Shown piece after piece: positions 54,523 to 63,505 of a stretch of DNA of 64,000 nucleotides. The DNA is from Amycolatopsis jiangsuensis (GTDB taxonomy: Bacteria > Actinomycetota > Actinomycetes > Mycobacteriales > Pseudonocardiaceae). Each line of letters begins with the position of its first letter. Position 1 is the stretch's first letter. Both the position numbers and the translations under genes were made by a program. The stretch covers positions 434,001 to 498,000 of the forward strand of contig NZ_JACHMG010000001.1 in assembly GCF_014204865.1 (NCBI RefSeq), in the 5' to 3' direction. Below the pieces are notes generated by a model, which saw nothing but the letters and a program-made list of their open reading frames with translations, was not told the DNA's origin and searched no databases.

Positions 54523-54920
54523 TCATCGATACGTCGGCCATCATCGCGATCATCAATCGTGAACCGGAAAGCATGGCCTTGGAACGAGCCCTGGCGGCCG
54601 ACCCAGCGCCCAAGATCGGCGCACCCACCCGGACCGAGGCCGGGATCGTCATGCTGGCCAAATTCGGCATGCGCGGCCGGAGTCTGTACGAGAGATTCCT
54701 GCAGGAGTGGAGTGTGCTCACCATCCCGTTCGAGCCGAAGCATGCCGACATTGCCGTCGAAGCGTTCCAGCGGTTCGGGAAGGGCCGCCATGCGGCGAGG
54801 CTCAATCTGGGCGACTGCCACTCGTATGCCACGGCCAAGATCGCCGGTGAACCGCTGCTCTACATCGGCGACGACTTCCCGCAGACCGACCTTCCTCTGG
54901 TCGAGCTGAGCCCGAACTGA
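54519..54920 (+). CDS. vapC: VapC PIN-domain ribonuclease toxin
   Basis: Toxin of 133 residues. The PIN catalytic acidic residues are visible: Asp4 in MIIDTSAIIAI, Glu40 in APTRTEAGIV, Asp99 in LNLGDCHSYATAK and Asp118 in LLYIGDDFPQT. VapC enzymes cleave tRNA or rRNA and are held inactive by VapB. The GTG at 54519 overlaps the vapB stop. All catalytic residues are intact, so the module is presumably functional. Confidence 0.92.
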   Translation: MIIDTSAIIAIINREPESMALERALAADPAPKIGAPTRTEAGIVMLAKFGMRGRSLYERFLQEWSVLTIPFEPKHADIAVEAFQRFGKGRHAARLNLGDCHSYATAKIAGEPLLYIGDDFPQTDLPLVELSPN

Positions 54921-54955
54921 CCACCGGCGCCGGGTGCGGCCGCGCCGCCGGCTGC

Positions 54956-56368
54956 TCACAGCCGCGGGCGGTCCGCCATCAGCTCGTTCGCGTCGAAGCC
55001 GGGGAAGCCTGCCGGGGTAGTGGCTGCGTACGTGCGGGCCGAGGCGGGCGAAGCCGGCAGGCCCGCCCAGCGACGGATCGTCGCGGTGGCCTCGGCGGCC
55101 TGCTCGGCAGGCAGCTGCGCGATGGTCGAGCCGTGGTTGCCGCCCGCCACGAAGTAGCGGTACGAGTCTTTGCTGCCGAAGCCGAGGCGGAACGGTTCGG
55201 CGCCCCACGGGTCGTTCGAGCCGTAGACGAACAACAGCTCCCGGCCCTGTGTCCGCACCCAGAAGTCGATGTCCGGCATCGCGAGGTGGTCGAACCGGGG
55301 CAGCCGCACCGATGCGGGCACGAAGGTCCCTGGCTGGTCGGCGCCGGGGTAGCGCAGCAGGTCGCGCAGGTAGCTGTCGTACGCCTCGGGCGAGCCGAGT
55401 TGCACCGCCGCCTGGTAGTAGTACGGCACGAACCCGTCCAGTTGCTGGTCCGAGTAGGTGTTCAGGCTTTCCACCTGCTCGAACCACGCCCACACGTCCG
55501 CGGCCGGCGCGCCCGGTTCCGGCACCGAAGCGCACGCCGACTCCGGCTGGTACTGCCAGAACGCGAAGTACGCGTCGATCACCGCGATCTCCAGCGACTC
55601 GTCGAGCGAGCCCACGGTGGTGAAGGTGTAGCCCTTCTCCGCGGCGTCGGCCTTCGCGAGTGCGCCGAGTTCGTCCCGCCGCTGCAGCGCGTCCCGCTGG
55701 ATCGCCCTCAGCGAGGCGCGGCACTCGGGGCTGCCCACGTTCGCGAGGAAGCGGTTGTAGCTGTCGACCGGGTCGACGACGTCATTGGGGGCGACGTAGG
55801 GGATCGTGCCGTTCACGTCGCCGGGGAAGAACCTGCGGTAGTAGGTCGCGGTCATGCCGCCCTTGCTGCCGCCGGTCGCGAGCCAGCGGCCCCGGTAGAT
55901 CTTCTTGAACGCCTGCACCGCGTCGTGCTCGTCGGTCGCGGCCTGCCAGATCGTGAGATCCCGCGACCAGTTCGCCGGCTCCGGCCGCGACGGCGTGAAG
56001 TACCGGTACTCCATGGACAGCTGGTTGCCGTCGACGATCCGCGTCGGCTCGGAGCGGTTCGGCGAGAGCGACACGTTGTAGCCGCTCGTGAACGCCACGG
56101 TGGGCGCGCTGACGTCCCGGTGCAGCAAGGTGAACCGCTGTTCGAAGGTTCGCCCGCCCGGATGCCGGTGGTCGACCGGCTGGGTGAACTTCAGCTCGAA
56201 GAAGCGGAACCCCTCGGGCGCCGCATCCTCCGACACGACGGTGAGCCGGGGGACGGCGGCCAGCGCGTCGGCGATGTCCTCCCCATCGGACGCGCCCGCC
56301 TCGGGGGCCACCGCCACGAGGCCGGCGACGGCGAGCACTACGGACGAGAAACCCAGCAGCCTGCGCAC
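54956..56368 (-). CDS. Secreted S37-family tripeptidyl aminopeptidase
   Basis: Secreted serine peptidase of 470 residues, PS-10/S37 type (prolyl tri/tetrapeptidyl aminopeptidase of Streptomyces). The signal peptide is VRRLLGFSSVVLAVAGLVAV with cleavage near residue 26. The nucleophile is Ser168 in GGSKGGMT; the acid and base are the Asp in FVYGSNDPWGA and the His in VAGGNHGSTI. The protein would remove N-terminal tri- or tetrapeptides from extracellular peptides. The GTG at 56368 follows GAAGGGA. It converges on vapC with 35 bp between. Confidence 0.88.
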   Translation of the reverse strand: MRRLLGFSSVVLAVAGLVAVAPEAGASDGEDIADALAAVPRLTVVSEDAAPEGFRFFELKFTQPVDHRHPGGRTFEQRFTLLHRDVSAPTVAFTSGYNVSLSPNRSEPTRIVDGNQLSMEYRYFTPSRPEPANWSRDLTIWQAATDEHDAVQAFKKIYRGRWLATGGSKGGMTATYYRRFFPGDVNGTIPYVAPNDVVDPVDSYNRFLANVGSPECRASLRAIQRDALQRRDELGALAKADAAEKGYTFTTVGSLDESLEIAVIDAYFAFWQYQPESACASVPEPGAPAADVWAWFEQVESLNTYSDQQLDGFVPYYYQAAVQLGSPEAYDSYLRDLLRYPGADQPGTFVPASVRLPRFDHLAMPDIDFWVRTQGRELLFVYGSNDPWGAEPFRLGFGSKDSYRYFVAGGNHGSTIAQLPAEQAAEATATIRRWAGLPASPASARTYAATTPAGFPGFDANELMADRPRL

Positions 56369-56480
56369 GTGGTTCCCTTCGCGAAGCCGGAGATCAACCA
56401 GCGGATCCTCACAGGCCGGCCGGTGCACGGCAAGACGGCGGCACCCGCGCCATCCGATCGGATGCCGACTTCCGTAGGGC

Positions 56481-57224
56481 TCAGGACACGTCTACAGAGG
56501 ACTTGACCGCGGCAAGGGTGGATTCGGCACTCCACAGCCGTTGCACCTGAGCATCGTCGGCGACCCGGTTTTCCGCGATACGTTCGTGGTAGGGCTGGCG
56601 CAGCTGGGCTTTCGTGTGCGCGAACGCCTCGGCTGGCACCCCGGCCAGCCGCACCGCCATTTCCCCGGCCCGCGCCGGCAGCTCCCCGGCGGGCACGACC
56701 TCGTCCACCAGCCCGCGGGCCAGTGCGTCCTCGACGGTCAGGCCCGCGCCGCTGTAGGCGAGCGCGGGCAGCGGGCCGGTCCCGTAGGCGCAGCGCAGAA
56801 TTTCCAGCGCTGCCAACGGGAACGGCGCGCCCGCGAGCAGCTGTGGCACACCCATCCGGCCGGCGCCGTCGGCGGCGACGCGGTGGTCACACGCGGCGGC
56901 CAGCACGAGTCCGCTGCCCGTCGCGTGGCCGTTGACGGCGGCCACCACCGGATGCGGGAAACCGAAGACGGCCAGCAGCGCATCCGACAGCGCGGGCAGG
57001 AACTCCTCGACGTAGCGGGCCCCGCCCTCGGCGAGCCGGGTCGCGTCAATGCCGGGGGAGAACGTGTCCCCGGTGCCGGTGAGCACCAGCGCGCGGGCAC
57101 CGGCCGCGTCCGCCTCCTCGAGTGCGAGAACCAGCCGGGTGCAGGTTTCGATGTCCAGGCCGTGGTCGAGGGTCGCCCACGCGATGTCCTCGCGCAGTTC
57201 CAGGTGGATCGTCACGCGCAGCAC
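56481..57224 (-). CDS. Enoyl-CoA hydratase/isomerase family protein
   Basis: Crotonase-fold protein of 247 residues. The oxyanion-hole segments are FSPGIDATRLAE and AVNGHATGSGLVLAAACDHR, the latter the signature for CoA binding. The catalytic Glu positions of enoyl-CoA hydratases are replaced (GVPQLLAGAPFPL), so the reaction may differ. Its start may be GTG 57224 or 57215; no strong ribosome binding site. It is separated from the neighbouring peptidase by 112 bp. Confidence 0.82.
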   Translation of the reverse strand: MLRVTIHLELREDIAWATLDHGLDIETCTRLVLALEEADAAGARALVLTGTGDTFSPGIDATRLAEGGARYVEEFLPALSDALLAVFGFPHPVVAAVNGHATGSGLVLAAACDHRVAADGAGRMGVPQLLAGAPFPLAALEILRCAYGTGPLPALAYSGAGLTVEDALARGLVDEVVPAGELPARAGEMAVRLAGVPAEAFAHTKAQLRQPYHERIAENRVADDAQVQRLWSAESTLAAVKSSVDVS

Positions 57225-57281
57225 GGTACCGCCGTCCGGCCCGGTCCGTCGGCTGAGCGCGCGGACCGGACGGCGGCCGGG

Positions 57282-58220
57282 TCAGCTCGTGACGTCCTTG
57301 CGCGCGAACCGCCGTCCGGCCAGCAGCAGGAACACCGTCGCGTAGAGGACCGCCGACAGCGCGCCACTGGCCAGATTGGTCCAGTCGATGTCGGTGGAGA
57401 TCAGGTCGATCCAGGCGAACGAGTAGTGCGTGGGCAGATAGTTGCGGAGCCCGCCCAGCGCGGTGATCTGGTCGAGGATCTGCGACAGGATCGCCACCAG
57501 CACGGTGCCGCCCACCGCGCCGAGCGGGGCCTCGGTGGACACGCTCAGCAGCAGCGCCAGCCCGGCCACCCAGGCCAGCTGCACCACGATGTACACAATG
57601 GACAGCAGCAGCGCGAGCAGGCTGTCGCCGAAGGCGATCGCGTCGCCGGTCGGGCTGATCGCGTCCCCCGCGCCGTACCAGATCGTGCCGACCAGCAACG
57701 ACATCAGCGGCAGCAGCACGAGCGCGGCGACCGACAACAGCCCGGACACCACCGCCTTCTGCCGCAGCAGCCGGTGCCGCGGCACCGGGATCGCCAGCAG
57801 GTACTTCAGGCTCGACCACGACGATTCGCTGGCGATCGTGTCGCCGAAGAACAGCGCCACGATCATCGGCAGCAGGAAGGTGCCCGACACGAACAGCGCG
57901 AGCACCACGAAGTTCGGCGCGCTCGCCGTCGCCAGGTCCACGAACCCGCCCGAACGGCGGTTCGGGCTGGCCTGCCCGATCTCGAACGCCAGCACCAGGA
58001 TGAACGGCAGCACCGCGACGAACGCCAGCACCAGCTGGGTCCGCCGCCGGCGCAGCTGCCGCCGCAACTCCACGGCCAGCCGCAACGTGCGTGCCGCCCG
58101 GTAGCCGGCCACCGCACCGTCCGGGCCGACCTCGGCCCGCTCCGCGGTGGCCAGTGCGCTCAGCTCCCGCAGAGCCGCGGGGTCGGTGTGCACCCCGCCG
58201 GCACCGTTCTCGGTGGTCAT
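57282..58220 (-). CDS. ABC-2-type transporter permease
   Basis: Membrane component of 312 residues. About 60 cytoplasmic residues precede the first helix (TQLVLAFVAVLPFILVLAFE), and five further helices follow, for example TFLLPMIVALFFGDTIASES and AWVAGLALLLSVSTEAPLGA. It lacks a nucleotide-binding domain of its own and lies 40 bp downstream of the fusion gene that contains an ABC ATPase, so they probably form one exporter. The substrate is unknown. Starts at ATG 58220. Confidence 0.85.
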   Translation of the reverse strand: MTTENGAGGVHTDPAALRELSALATAERAEVGPDGAVAGYRAARTLRLAVELRRQLRRRRTQLVLAFVAVLPFILVLAFEIGQASPNRRSGGFVDLATASAPNFVVLALFVSGTFLLPMIVALFFGDTIASESSWSSLKYLLAIPVPRHRLLRQKAVVSGLLSVAALVLLPLMSLLVGTIWYGAGDAISPTGDAIAFGDSLLALLLSIVYIVVQLAWVAGLALLLSVSTEAPLGAVGGTVLVAILSQILDQITALGGLRNYLPTHYSFAWIDLISTDIDWTNLASGALSAVLYATVFLLLAGRRFARKDVTS

Positions 58221-58260
58221 GCCGCCCTACCTTCCAGGTAGGGAGTAGGTACTTCGGTGC

Positions 58261-61131
58261 TCATGAGTCCTCTCCCACCAGCTGCAGGAACGCGTCTTCC
58301 AGCCGGCGCCGCGGCCCGGCCTGCTCCACCGCGACCCCGGCCCGCACGAGCGCCGCCACTGCCTCGGCCCTCGGGAGGCCGTCGAGACCGGCGTGCACCA
58401 GGTCGCCCTCGACCTCGACGTCCGAGACCCCGTCCATCGCCTTCAGCGCCGCCGCCGCGGCCGCCGGATCGCCCACCCGGAAGGTGGCCTCCCCGCTGGC
58501 CGCGGCCAGCTCGCCGACCTCGCCCGAAGCCACCAGCGTGCCGCGGTGCATCACCACGACGTGCGAACAGGTCTGCTCGACCTCGGCCAGCAGATGGCTC
58601 GACACGACGACGGTGCGCCCGGTCGCCGCGTACCGCTGCAGCACCTCGCGCATCTGGTGGATCTGCGGCGGGTCGAGCCCGTTGGTCGGCTCGTCGAGCA
58701 CCATCAGCTCCGGCAGGCCGAGCATCGCCTGGGCGATCGCGAGCCGCTGCCGCATCCCCTGGCTGTAGGTCTTCACCCGCCGGTGCACCGCGTCGCCGAG
58801 CCCGGCGATCTCCAGTGCTTCGGTGAAGTGCGCCTTGTCCGCGGGCCGTCCGGTGGCCGCCCAGTACAGCTCCAGGTTCGCCTTGCCGGACAGATGCGGC
58901 AGGAATCCGGAACCCTCCACGAAGGACCCGATCCGCGACAGCACCGGCGCGCCCGGTGTGATCCGGTGGCCGAAGACCCGGATCTCGCCCGCGGTGGGCG
59001 TGATCAGGCCCATCAGCATGCGCAGCGTGGTCGTCTTGCCCGCGCCGTTGGGGCCGAGCAGCCCCAGCACCTGCCCCGGTTCCACCCGGAACGACAGGTC
59101 CTTGACCGCCACGAACCCGCCCGCGTACTGCTTGCGCAGCCCGGTGATCACCAGTGGGGTACCGGCCAGCTCCGGGTCGACGTCGTGCGACCGGCGGCGC
59201 CGCACCGCGGCCACGAGCAGCACCGCGACGGCAACCACGAGCGTCGCCCCGATGCCGATCAGCTGCCCGACCGGCGCCGGTGCACCGGCCGAGGTGCCGG
59301 GCACGACCGGGACCTGCAGTGCGCTGCCGGGAGCGAGACCGATGCGGAACACGCCCGGCTGCGCGGGCACCGAATAGGACTGATCGGTGGTGCCGACGAC
59401 CAGCCGCAGCGAATGCCCGGCCTCCACCGGCCGCACGACACCCGGCAGGGTCACCGTGACGTCCACCGGGGTGCCGTCCGCGGGCAGCCCGGAAACCCGC
59501 AGCGGCGCCACCGCGTTGGCCGGCAGCACCCGGGTGCCGTCCGTGCCCACGTCGTAGAGCTTGGCGAACAGCACCGCCTCCGGCAGCGGATGCGCCGGAT
59601 CGGCCGCGATCCGCAGCCGCACGGTGCTCGAGCCGGCCACGAGGACCTGGCTGTCGAACGGCGCCGCGGCGAACTGCGCGGACTGGCCCGGCGGATCGGA
59701 GCCGAACAACGGTGCCAGCCGGGACGAACCGGCCGCGAGCCCGTTGAGCCCGGGAATGCCGCTGACCGCCGCGGGATTCGCCCCCGCGGGCCGTACGGCG
59801 TTCTGCGTCGGACCGGCGAGCGTCACCTGCCGGCGCTCCGTGCTCCCGCCGGCGAGGCCGGGGTAGGCGTCCGCCGAGATCGTGCGCACGGACGGGGTTC
59901 CGTTGGCGCGCAAGGTGCCTTGGACGTCGTAGCTGAAGCCCTTGCCGGGATCGCCGTCGCCGGTCAGCGCGGACCACAGGAAGTCGCCGATCTTCCCGCG
60001 CAGCTGCGGGCCGGGGACGCCGCCGTCGTGACCGCCGGTGTACCAGATCGTCCGCACCGGACCGCCCGCCGCGGTGATCTGCCGCGCGGTGGCATCGGAC
60101 TGGTCGAGACCGAACAGCGTGTCGCTTTCCCCCTGTACGAGCAGCGTCGGCACGGTGATCCGGCCGGTGACCGAGGCAGGGGAGACCCGGCGCAGCAGCG
60201 CGGTGGTCTGCGCACCGGCCTTCCCGGTGGTCGACAGCTCGGTGTAGGCCTGGCAGACCTCGGCGGTGAACCGCCCGCACGGGTCGGCGGCCGGCGGCTG
60301 TGCCCGGCCGGGCTGCCCGCCGGGCGGGGCGGCGGCCTGCGGGGAGGTTCCGCTGTTGCCCGCGGTGTCGCCGTTGTCGCTGGTCTCCTGACCGGCTTCG
60401 GGAGCTTCGGCCGAGGACGAACCACTCGCCGTGGCACCGGAGCCGGCGGAGAAGAAGATGCCGGCCCAGCTCTTCTTGAAGACCCCGTCCGCGGCGAACG
60501 CGCCGGCCGCAGGGGTCCGCGCCGTCCGGTCCGCCTGAGCCGCGGCGTTGGGCACCAACCCCTGCGCCAGGTCGTTGTAGGTGATCACCGGGGCGATCGC
60601 GCGCACCCGCTGGTCGGTGCCGGCCAGCAGCAGCGAAAGCGCGCCGCCGTAGGACGCGCCGGTGACCGCGAGCTCCGGCGCGCCGTCGGCTCCGGTGGCC
60701 ACGTCGTGGCCGGCCAGCAGCCGGTCGATCAGCCGGCTGGCGTCGGCCACCTCGCCGTCCGGGTCGTTGAGCCCGATCTTGCCGGTACTGCGGCCGAATC
60801 CGCGGGCGGACCAGGTGAGCACGAGGAACCCGCGCTCGGCGAGCTCCCGGGCCTGCGGGTCCACGCTGGTCTTGTCCCCGCCGAAGCCGTGGGCCAGCAG
60901 CACGGCGGGCGCGGGGGTCTGTTCGGGGTAGTAGGTCGTGGTGTCGATGCGGACCCGCTCGGTGGAGCCGGGTGCGGCGGGCAGCTCGGCGAACGCGTCC
61001 TGGGTCCGGACCGGGGCCGGGCCGGAGTCGCTGGTGGTCCAGACCACCACGGCGGCCGCGACGACCACCACGACCGCGGCGAGCGCGGTCAGCCGGGTTC
61101 CGCGCGTGCGCGGGAGCGGGATTCGGGGCAC
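58261..61131 (-). CDS. Fusion of secreted alpha/beta hydrolase and ABC-transporter ATPase
   Basis: A 956-residue polypeptide with two functions. The N-terminal helix (about 14-31) is followed by an extracytoplasmic X-Pro dipeptidyl-peptidase/CocE-like hydrolase (about 55-380). Its nucleophile is Ser160 in VTGASYGGALSLLL, with HGFGGDK as the oxyanion region and YTGGHDGGVPG near the His. A low-complexity insert (about 225-280) and a jelly-roll-like domain (to about 605) follow. A second membrane helix (about 622-644; IGIGATLVVAVAVLLVAAVR) leads to a complete ABC ATPase: Walker A LLGPNGAGKTT (about 692-702), signature YSQGMRQRLAIAQA, Walker B LMVLDEPTNGLDP. It may couple hydrolysis outside to transport. 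The GTG at 61131 appears leaderless. Confidence 0.85.
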   Translation of the reverse strand: MPRIPLPRTRGTRLTALAAVVVVVAAAVVVWTTSDSGPAPVRTQDAFAELPAAPGSTERVRIDTTTYYPEQTPAPAVLLAHGFGGDKTSVDPQARELAERGFLVLTWSARGFGRSTGKIGLNDPDGEVADASRLIDRLLAGHDVATGADGAPELAVTGASYGGALSLLLAGTDQRVRAIAPVITYNDLAQGLVPNAAAQADRTARTPAAGAFAADGVFKKSWAGIFFSAGSGATASGSSSAEAPEAGQETSDNGDTAGNSGTSPQAAAPPGGQPGRAQPPAADPCGRFTAEVCQAYTELSTTGKAGAQTTALLRRVSPASVTGRITVPTLLVQGESDTLFGLDQSDATARQITAAGGPVRTIWYTGGHDGGVPGPQLRGKIGDFLWSALTGDGDPGKGFSYDVQGTLRANGTPSVRTISADAYPGLAGGSTERRQVTLAGPTQNAVRPAGANPAAVSGIPGLNGLAAGSSRLAPLFGSDPPGQSAQFAAAPFDSQVLVAGSSTVRLRIAADPAHPLPEAVLFAKLYDVGTDGTRVLPANAVAPLRVSGLPADGTPVDVTVTLPGVVRPVEAGHSLRLVVGTTDQSYSVPAQPGVFRIGLAPGSALQVPVVPGTSAGAPAPVGQLIGIGATLVVAVAVLLVAAVRRRRSHDVDPELAGTPLVITGLRKQYAGGFVAVKDLSFRVEPGQVLGLLGPNGAGKTTTLRMLMGLITPTAGEIRVFGHRITPGAPVLSRIGSFVEGSGFLPHLSGKANLELYWAATGRPADKAHFTEALEIAGLGDAVHRRVKTYSQGMRQRLAIAQAMLGLPELMVLDEPTNGLDPPQIHQMREVLQRYAATGRTVVVSSHLLAEVEQTCSHVVVMHRGTLVASGEVGELAAASGEATFRVGDPAAAAAALKAMDGVSDVEVEGDLVHAGLDGLPRAEAVAALVRAGVAVEQAGPRRRLEDAFLQLVGEDS

Positions 61132-61188
61132 GCGCCGACGTTATGGGAGGTTTCCTGAGAATCGCCTCAGCAGGGGTACTCTAAGTCC

Positions 61189-62685
61189 ATGTCCCCGCTG
61201 GATTCAAGCCCGCTACCGGTCTGTGACCTGCTGCGCGTCTCGAAAGACCGCTTCGGGCGGGAGCGGTCGCCAGAGGATCAGCACGAGCTCAACCAGCGTA
61301 CGTCCGAGCGCGAGAACTGGACCATCGTCGAGACCTACCGGGACGTCGGCAGCGCGTCCCGTACTGCTCGGAAGCCGCGCAAGGGCTTCGAGCGCCTGAT
61401 CGCGGATCTCAAGGCCGGCACTTTCGCGGGCCGCATCCTGATGACGTTCGAGAACAGCCGCGGGTCGAGGCAAGAGCGCGAGTGGCTGGAGCTGATCGAG
61501 CTTGCTGAAGCGCGTGGGGTGAAGTTCTGGATCGAGGTCCGCGGGCGGCTGATGGACCCAAGCGATCCGCACGACCGGCGGGACCTCATCCACGCAGCTG
61601 CGGACGCCCCATACGAGACGGGACTATCGTCCGTGCGGATCCGTCGTGGCACGCAGAGCGCGTTCGCGAACGGCCTGCCGCACGCCCAGATCCCGTATGG
61701 CTTCCGACGCCGCTACAACGAGCGCACCGGTGAACTGATCGAGCAGGAGCACCATCCCGACGAGGCACCCATCGTCGCCGAGCTCTTCGAGCGATTCGCG
61801 GCAGGCGGCTCGATCTACTCGGTCGCCCAAGACTTCAAGACGCGTGGGATCGTGAAACGCAGTGGCGGCCCGTTCAGCCAATCGCACCTCCGATCGATGT
61901 TGACGCTTGCCGCCTACGCTGGCCGGCGAAGACACGATCCGGAGTGGCGCGCACGATCGCGGCCGGGCGACGGTGTCCAGTACTCGCCTGCTGCGTGGGA
62001 GCCGATCGTCAATCCGGACGTGTTCGACCAGGTGCAGAGGATCCTCCGAGATCCGCAGCGGAAGAAGTGGCGCCCGGGTGCGGCGAAGCATTGGCTCAGC
62101 TACATCGCGAAGTGCGGCGCATGCGGAGACGGTTTACGCGTGAAGACGGGTCGGAAGGGCGAGCTCCGCTACGCGTGCGGAGAGCCGACCGGATGCGTCA
62201 GCATCGTCAGCGCCGATCTTGATGTTTTCACGGAAAAGCTGCTGCTGCACTGGCTCGCCGACCCTGACTGCTACTGCGTGCTGAACCAGGCCGGTGACGC
62301 CGCGGGTGCTGAGTTGGCGCGGGTGCGCGCTGATCTGCTCGCAGCCATCGACCGGCGCGACGAGCTGTCCGGCCGTGTGGCGCGGGAAGAGCCGGGGTTC
62401 ACGCTTGAATTCGTTGCACCGATCGCGGCCGCCAACCAGGAGCGAATCGCCAAGTTGCGCCAGCAGGAGAAGAACCTGCAGCCGTCGGTCCTCGACGGCG
62501 TGATCGAGCCGGGCCCGGATGTTGCGAAGCGGTGGGCCGTGCTGCCGCTGGAGAATCGGCGGCTGGTGGCGCGACGATTGCTCGTGCCGGAGTACATCGG
62601 CGAGCTGCAGGTGAAAAAGATCGGCCGGGGGCGCCGGGACGTACCGGTGAAGGATCGCGTGCGACTGGTGCGTCAGGAGAAGTGA
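61189..62685 (+). CDS. Large serine recombinase (integrase)
   Basis: Site-specific recombinase of 498 residues, the integration enzyme of an actinobacterial element. The catalytic domain (about 8-150) has Ser18 in LLRVSKDRFGRERSPEDQ and the arginines of ILMTFENSRGSRQEREWLE. The recombinase domain follows (HAQIPYGFRRRYNERTGELI, APIVAELFERFAAGGSIYSV), then a zinc ribbon (KCGACGDGLRVKTG and YACGEPTGC) and a coiled-coil tail. The gene starts 57 bp from the fusion gene at 61131, so one attachment end probably lies between them. A TACTCT -10-like element precedes the ATG. Confidence 0.93.
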   Translation: MSPLDSSPLPVCDLLRVSKDRFGRERSPEDQHELNQRTSERENWTIVETYRDVGSASRTARKPRKGFERLIADLKAGTFAGRILMTFENSRGSRQEREWLELIELAEARGVKFWIEVRGRLMDPSDPHDRRDLIHAAADAPYETGLSSVRIRRGTQSAFANGLPHAQIPYGFRRRYNERTGELIEQEHHPDEAPIVAELFERFAAGGSIYSVAQDFKTRGIVKRSGGPFSQSHLRSMLTLAAYAGRRRHDPEWRARSRPGDGVQYSPAAWEPIVNPDVFDQVQRILRDPQRKKWRPGAAKHWLSYIAKCGACGDGLRVKTGRKGELRYACGEPTGCVSIVSADLDVFTEKLLLHWLADPDCYCVLNQAGDAAGAELARVRADLLAAIDRRDELSGRVAREEPGFTLEFVAPIAAANQERIAKLRQQEKNLQPSVLDGVIEPGPDVAKRWAVLPLENRRLVARRLLVPEYIGELQVKKIGRGRRDVPVKDRVRLVRQEK

Positions 62686-62731
62686 GGCGCGGCCGGGGGA
62701 AGCGGCCTACCTTCAAATTCCGACAAAATGA

Positions 62732-62878
62732 CTACAATCTACCCTCGCGGAATCTCCGTTCGAATTCGTCGACCTCGGCATCGATCGAGGCGATTCTCGA
62801 CAACCGGCTTCGGCGCCGCGGGTCGTACTGGATTCCGGCGAGCCATGCGCCCACGGTCGCCGCGGCGTGCACCGTCAT
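62732..62878 (-). CDS. Small protein in the mobile element (48 residues)
   Basis: Starts at ATG 62878, which overlaps the stop of the upstream small gene (TGATGA). It reads MTVHAAATVGAWLAGIQYDP and then a charged helix ending DAEVDEFERRFREGRL. The tight overlap and lack of other reading make it plausible. Function unknown; probably part of the integrated element. Confidence 0.5.
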   Translation of the reverse strand: MTVHAAATVGAWLAGIQYDPRRRSRLSRIASIDAEVDEFERRFREGRL

Positions 62879-63000
62879 CAGCTGCGGCGGCCAGCCAGTA
62901 CGCCGATGACCAGGTGCGGGACCGCGAGAAATGCTCCCAGGATCGCGAATGCGTAGAACCAGATGTGGACTGGGGGTACAGCATTGACAGGAGTGCTCAC
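62878..63000 (-). CDS. Small single-helix membrane protein (40 residues)
   Basis: Starts at GTG 63000 with GGAGGTAA seven bases upstream. It has a polar start (MSTPVNAVPPVH), one membrane helix (IWFYAFAILGAFLAVPHLVI) and a short basic end (GRRS). It overlaps the next small gene by one base. Small membrane proteins of this kind are common in actinobacterial mobile elements; no function is known. Confidence 0.55.
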   Translation of the reverse strand: MSTPVNAVPPVHIWFYAFAILGAFLAVPHLVIGVLAGRRS

Positions 63001-63014
63001 GCGTCGTTACCTCC

Positions 63015-63408
63015 ATGGTGATTCATGATCGCCCAATTGCGCATGGGGACTATCTGGTCTTCGTGAGGCCCCGTTATCCGTGGCTCGAAAGTTGGGCCGA
63101 TGGCGTGAAACTGCGTGATGTGCCGAGCGTCACGTATCTGACTACAGGGGTGTTTCCTCTGCCGGCGCCTGTTCTTGCTGCACTGTCTTCTGGCCAGTAC
63201 GTCATCGAGTGCCAGGCGGGGGAGAGCGACGCGGCGTTCATCGCGCGAGTGGTTGCGACCGCGTCGAGGCCCGATGCCCACGCTCGGCAACGGCCGCTAC
63301 TACTGGGTCGAGACCGCAGACGGACACCGGTCGCCGATGGAGCACACCGTCATCACCTCCGGCACTACGCCACTGCCCGATGCGGACACTGCTGAGCCTC
63401 CGCGGTGA
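63015..63408 (+). pseudogene. Hypothetical gene, probably frameshifted
   Basis: A frame from ATG 63015 reads as a protein for about 90 residues (GDYLVFVRPRYPWLESWADG, LPAPVLAALSSGQYVIECQA) but then turns into low-quality sequence. A different frame from ATG 63274 to 63408 continues with GRYYWVETADGHRSPMEHTV. This looks like one gene broken by an indel near 63260-63290, or two overlapping small genes. Unrecognised. It is divergent from the small membrane gene. Confidence 0.4.
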
Positions 63409-63505
63409 CAGCCCGCGCCGCAGCAGTCGTGCTGCTGCTTCAGCAGGAGGCCGACTGCGCCGCCGGCCGCTGGCTGTGTCCAACTCGGTCCCTAGTGGTG
63501 CTTTG

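Noticed and set aside
58393..61158. 921-codon open frame on the plus strand
   Set aside because: It is antisense to the hydrolase/ABC fusion, whose domains are unambiguous.
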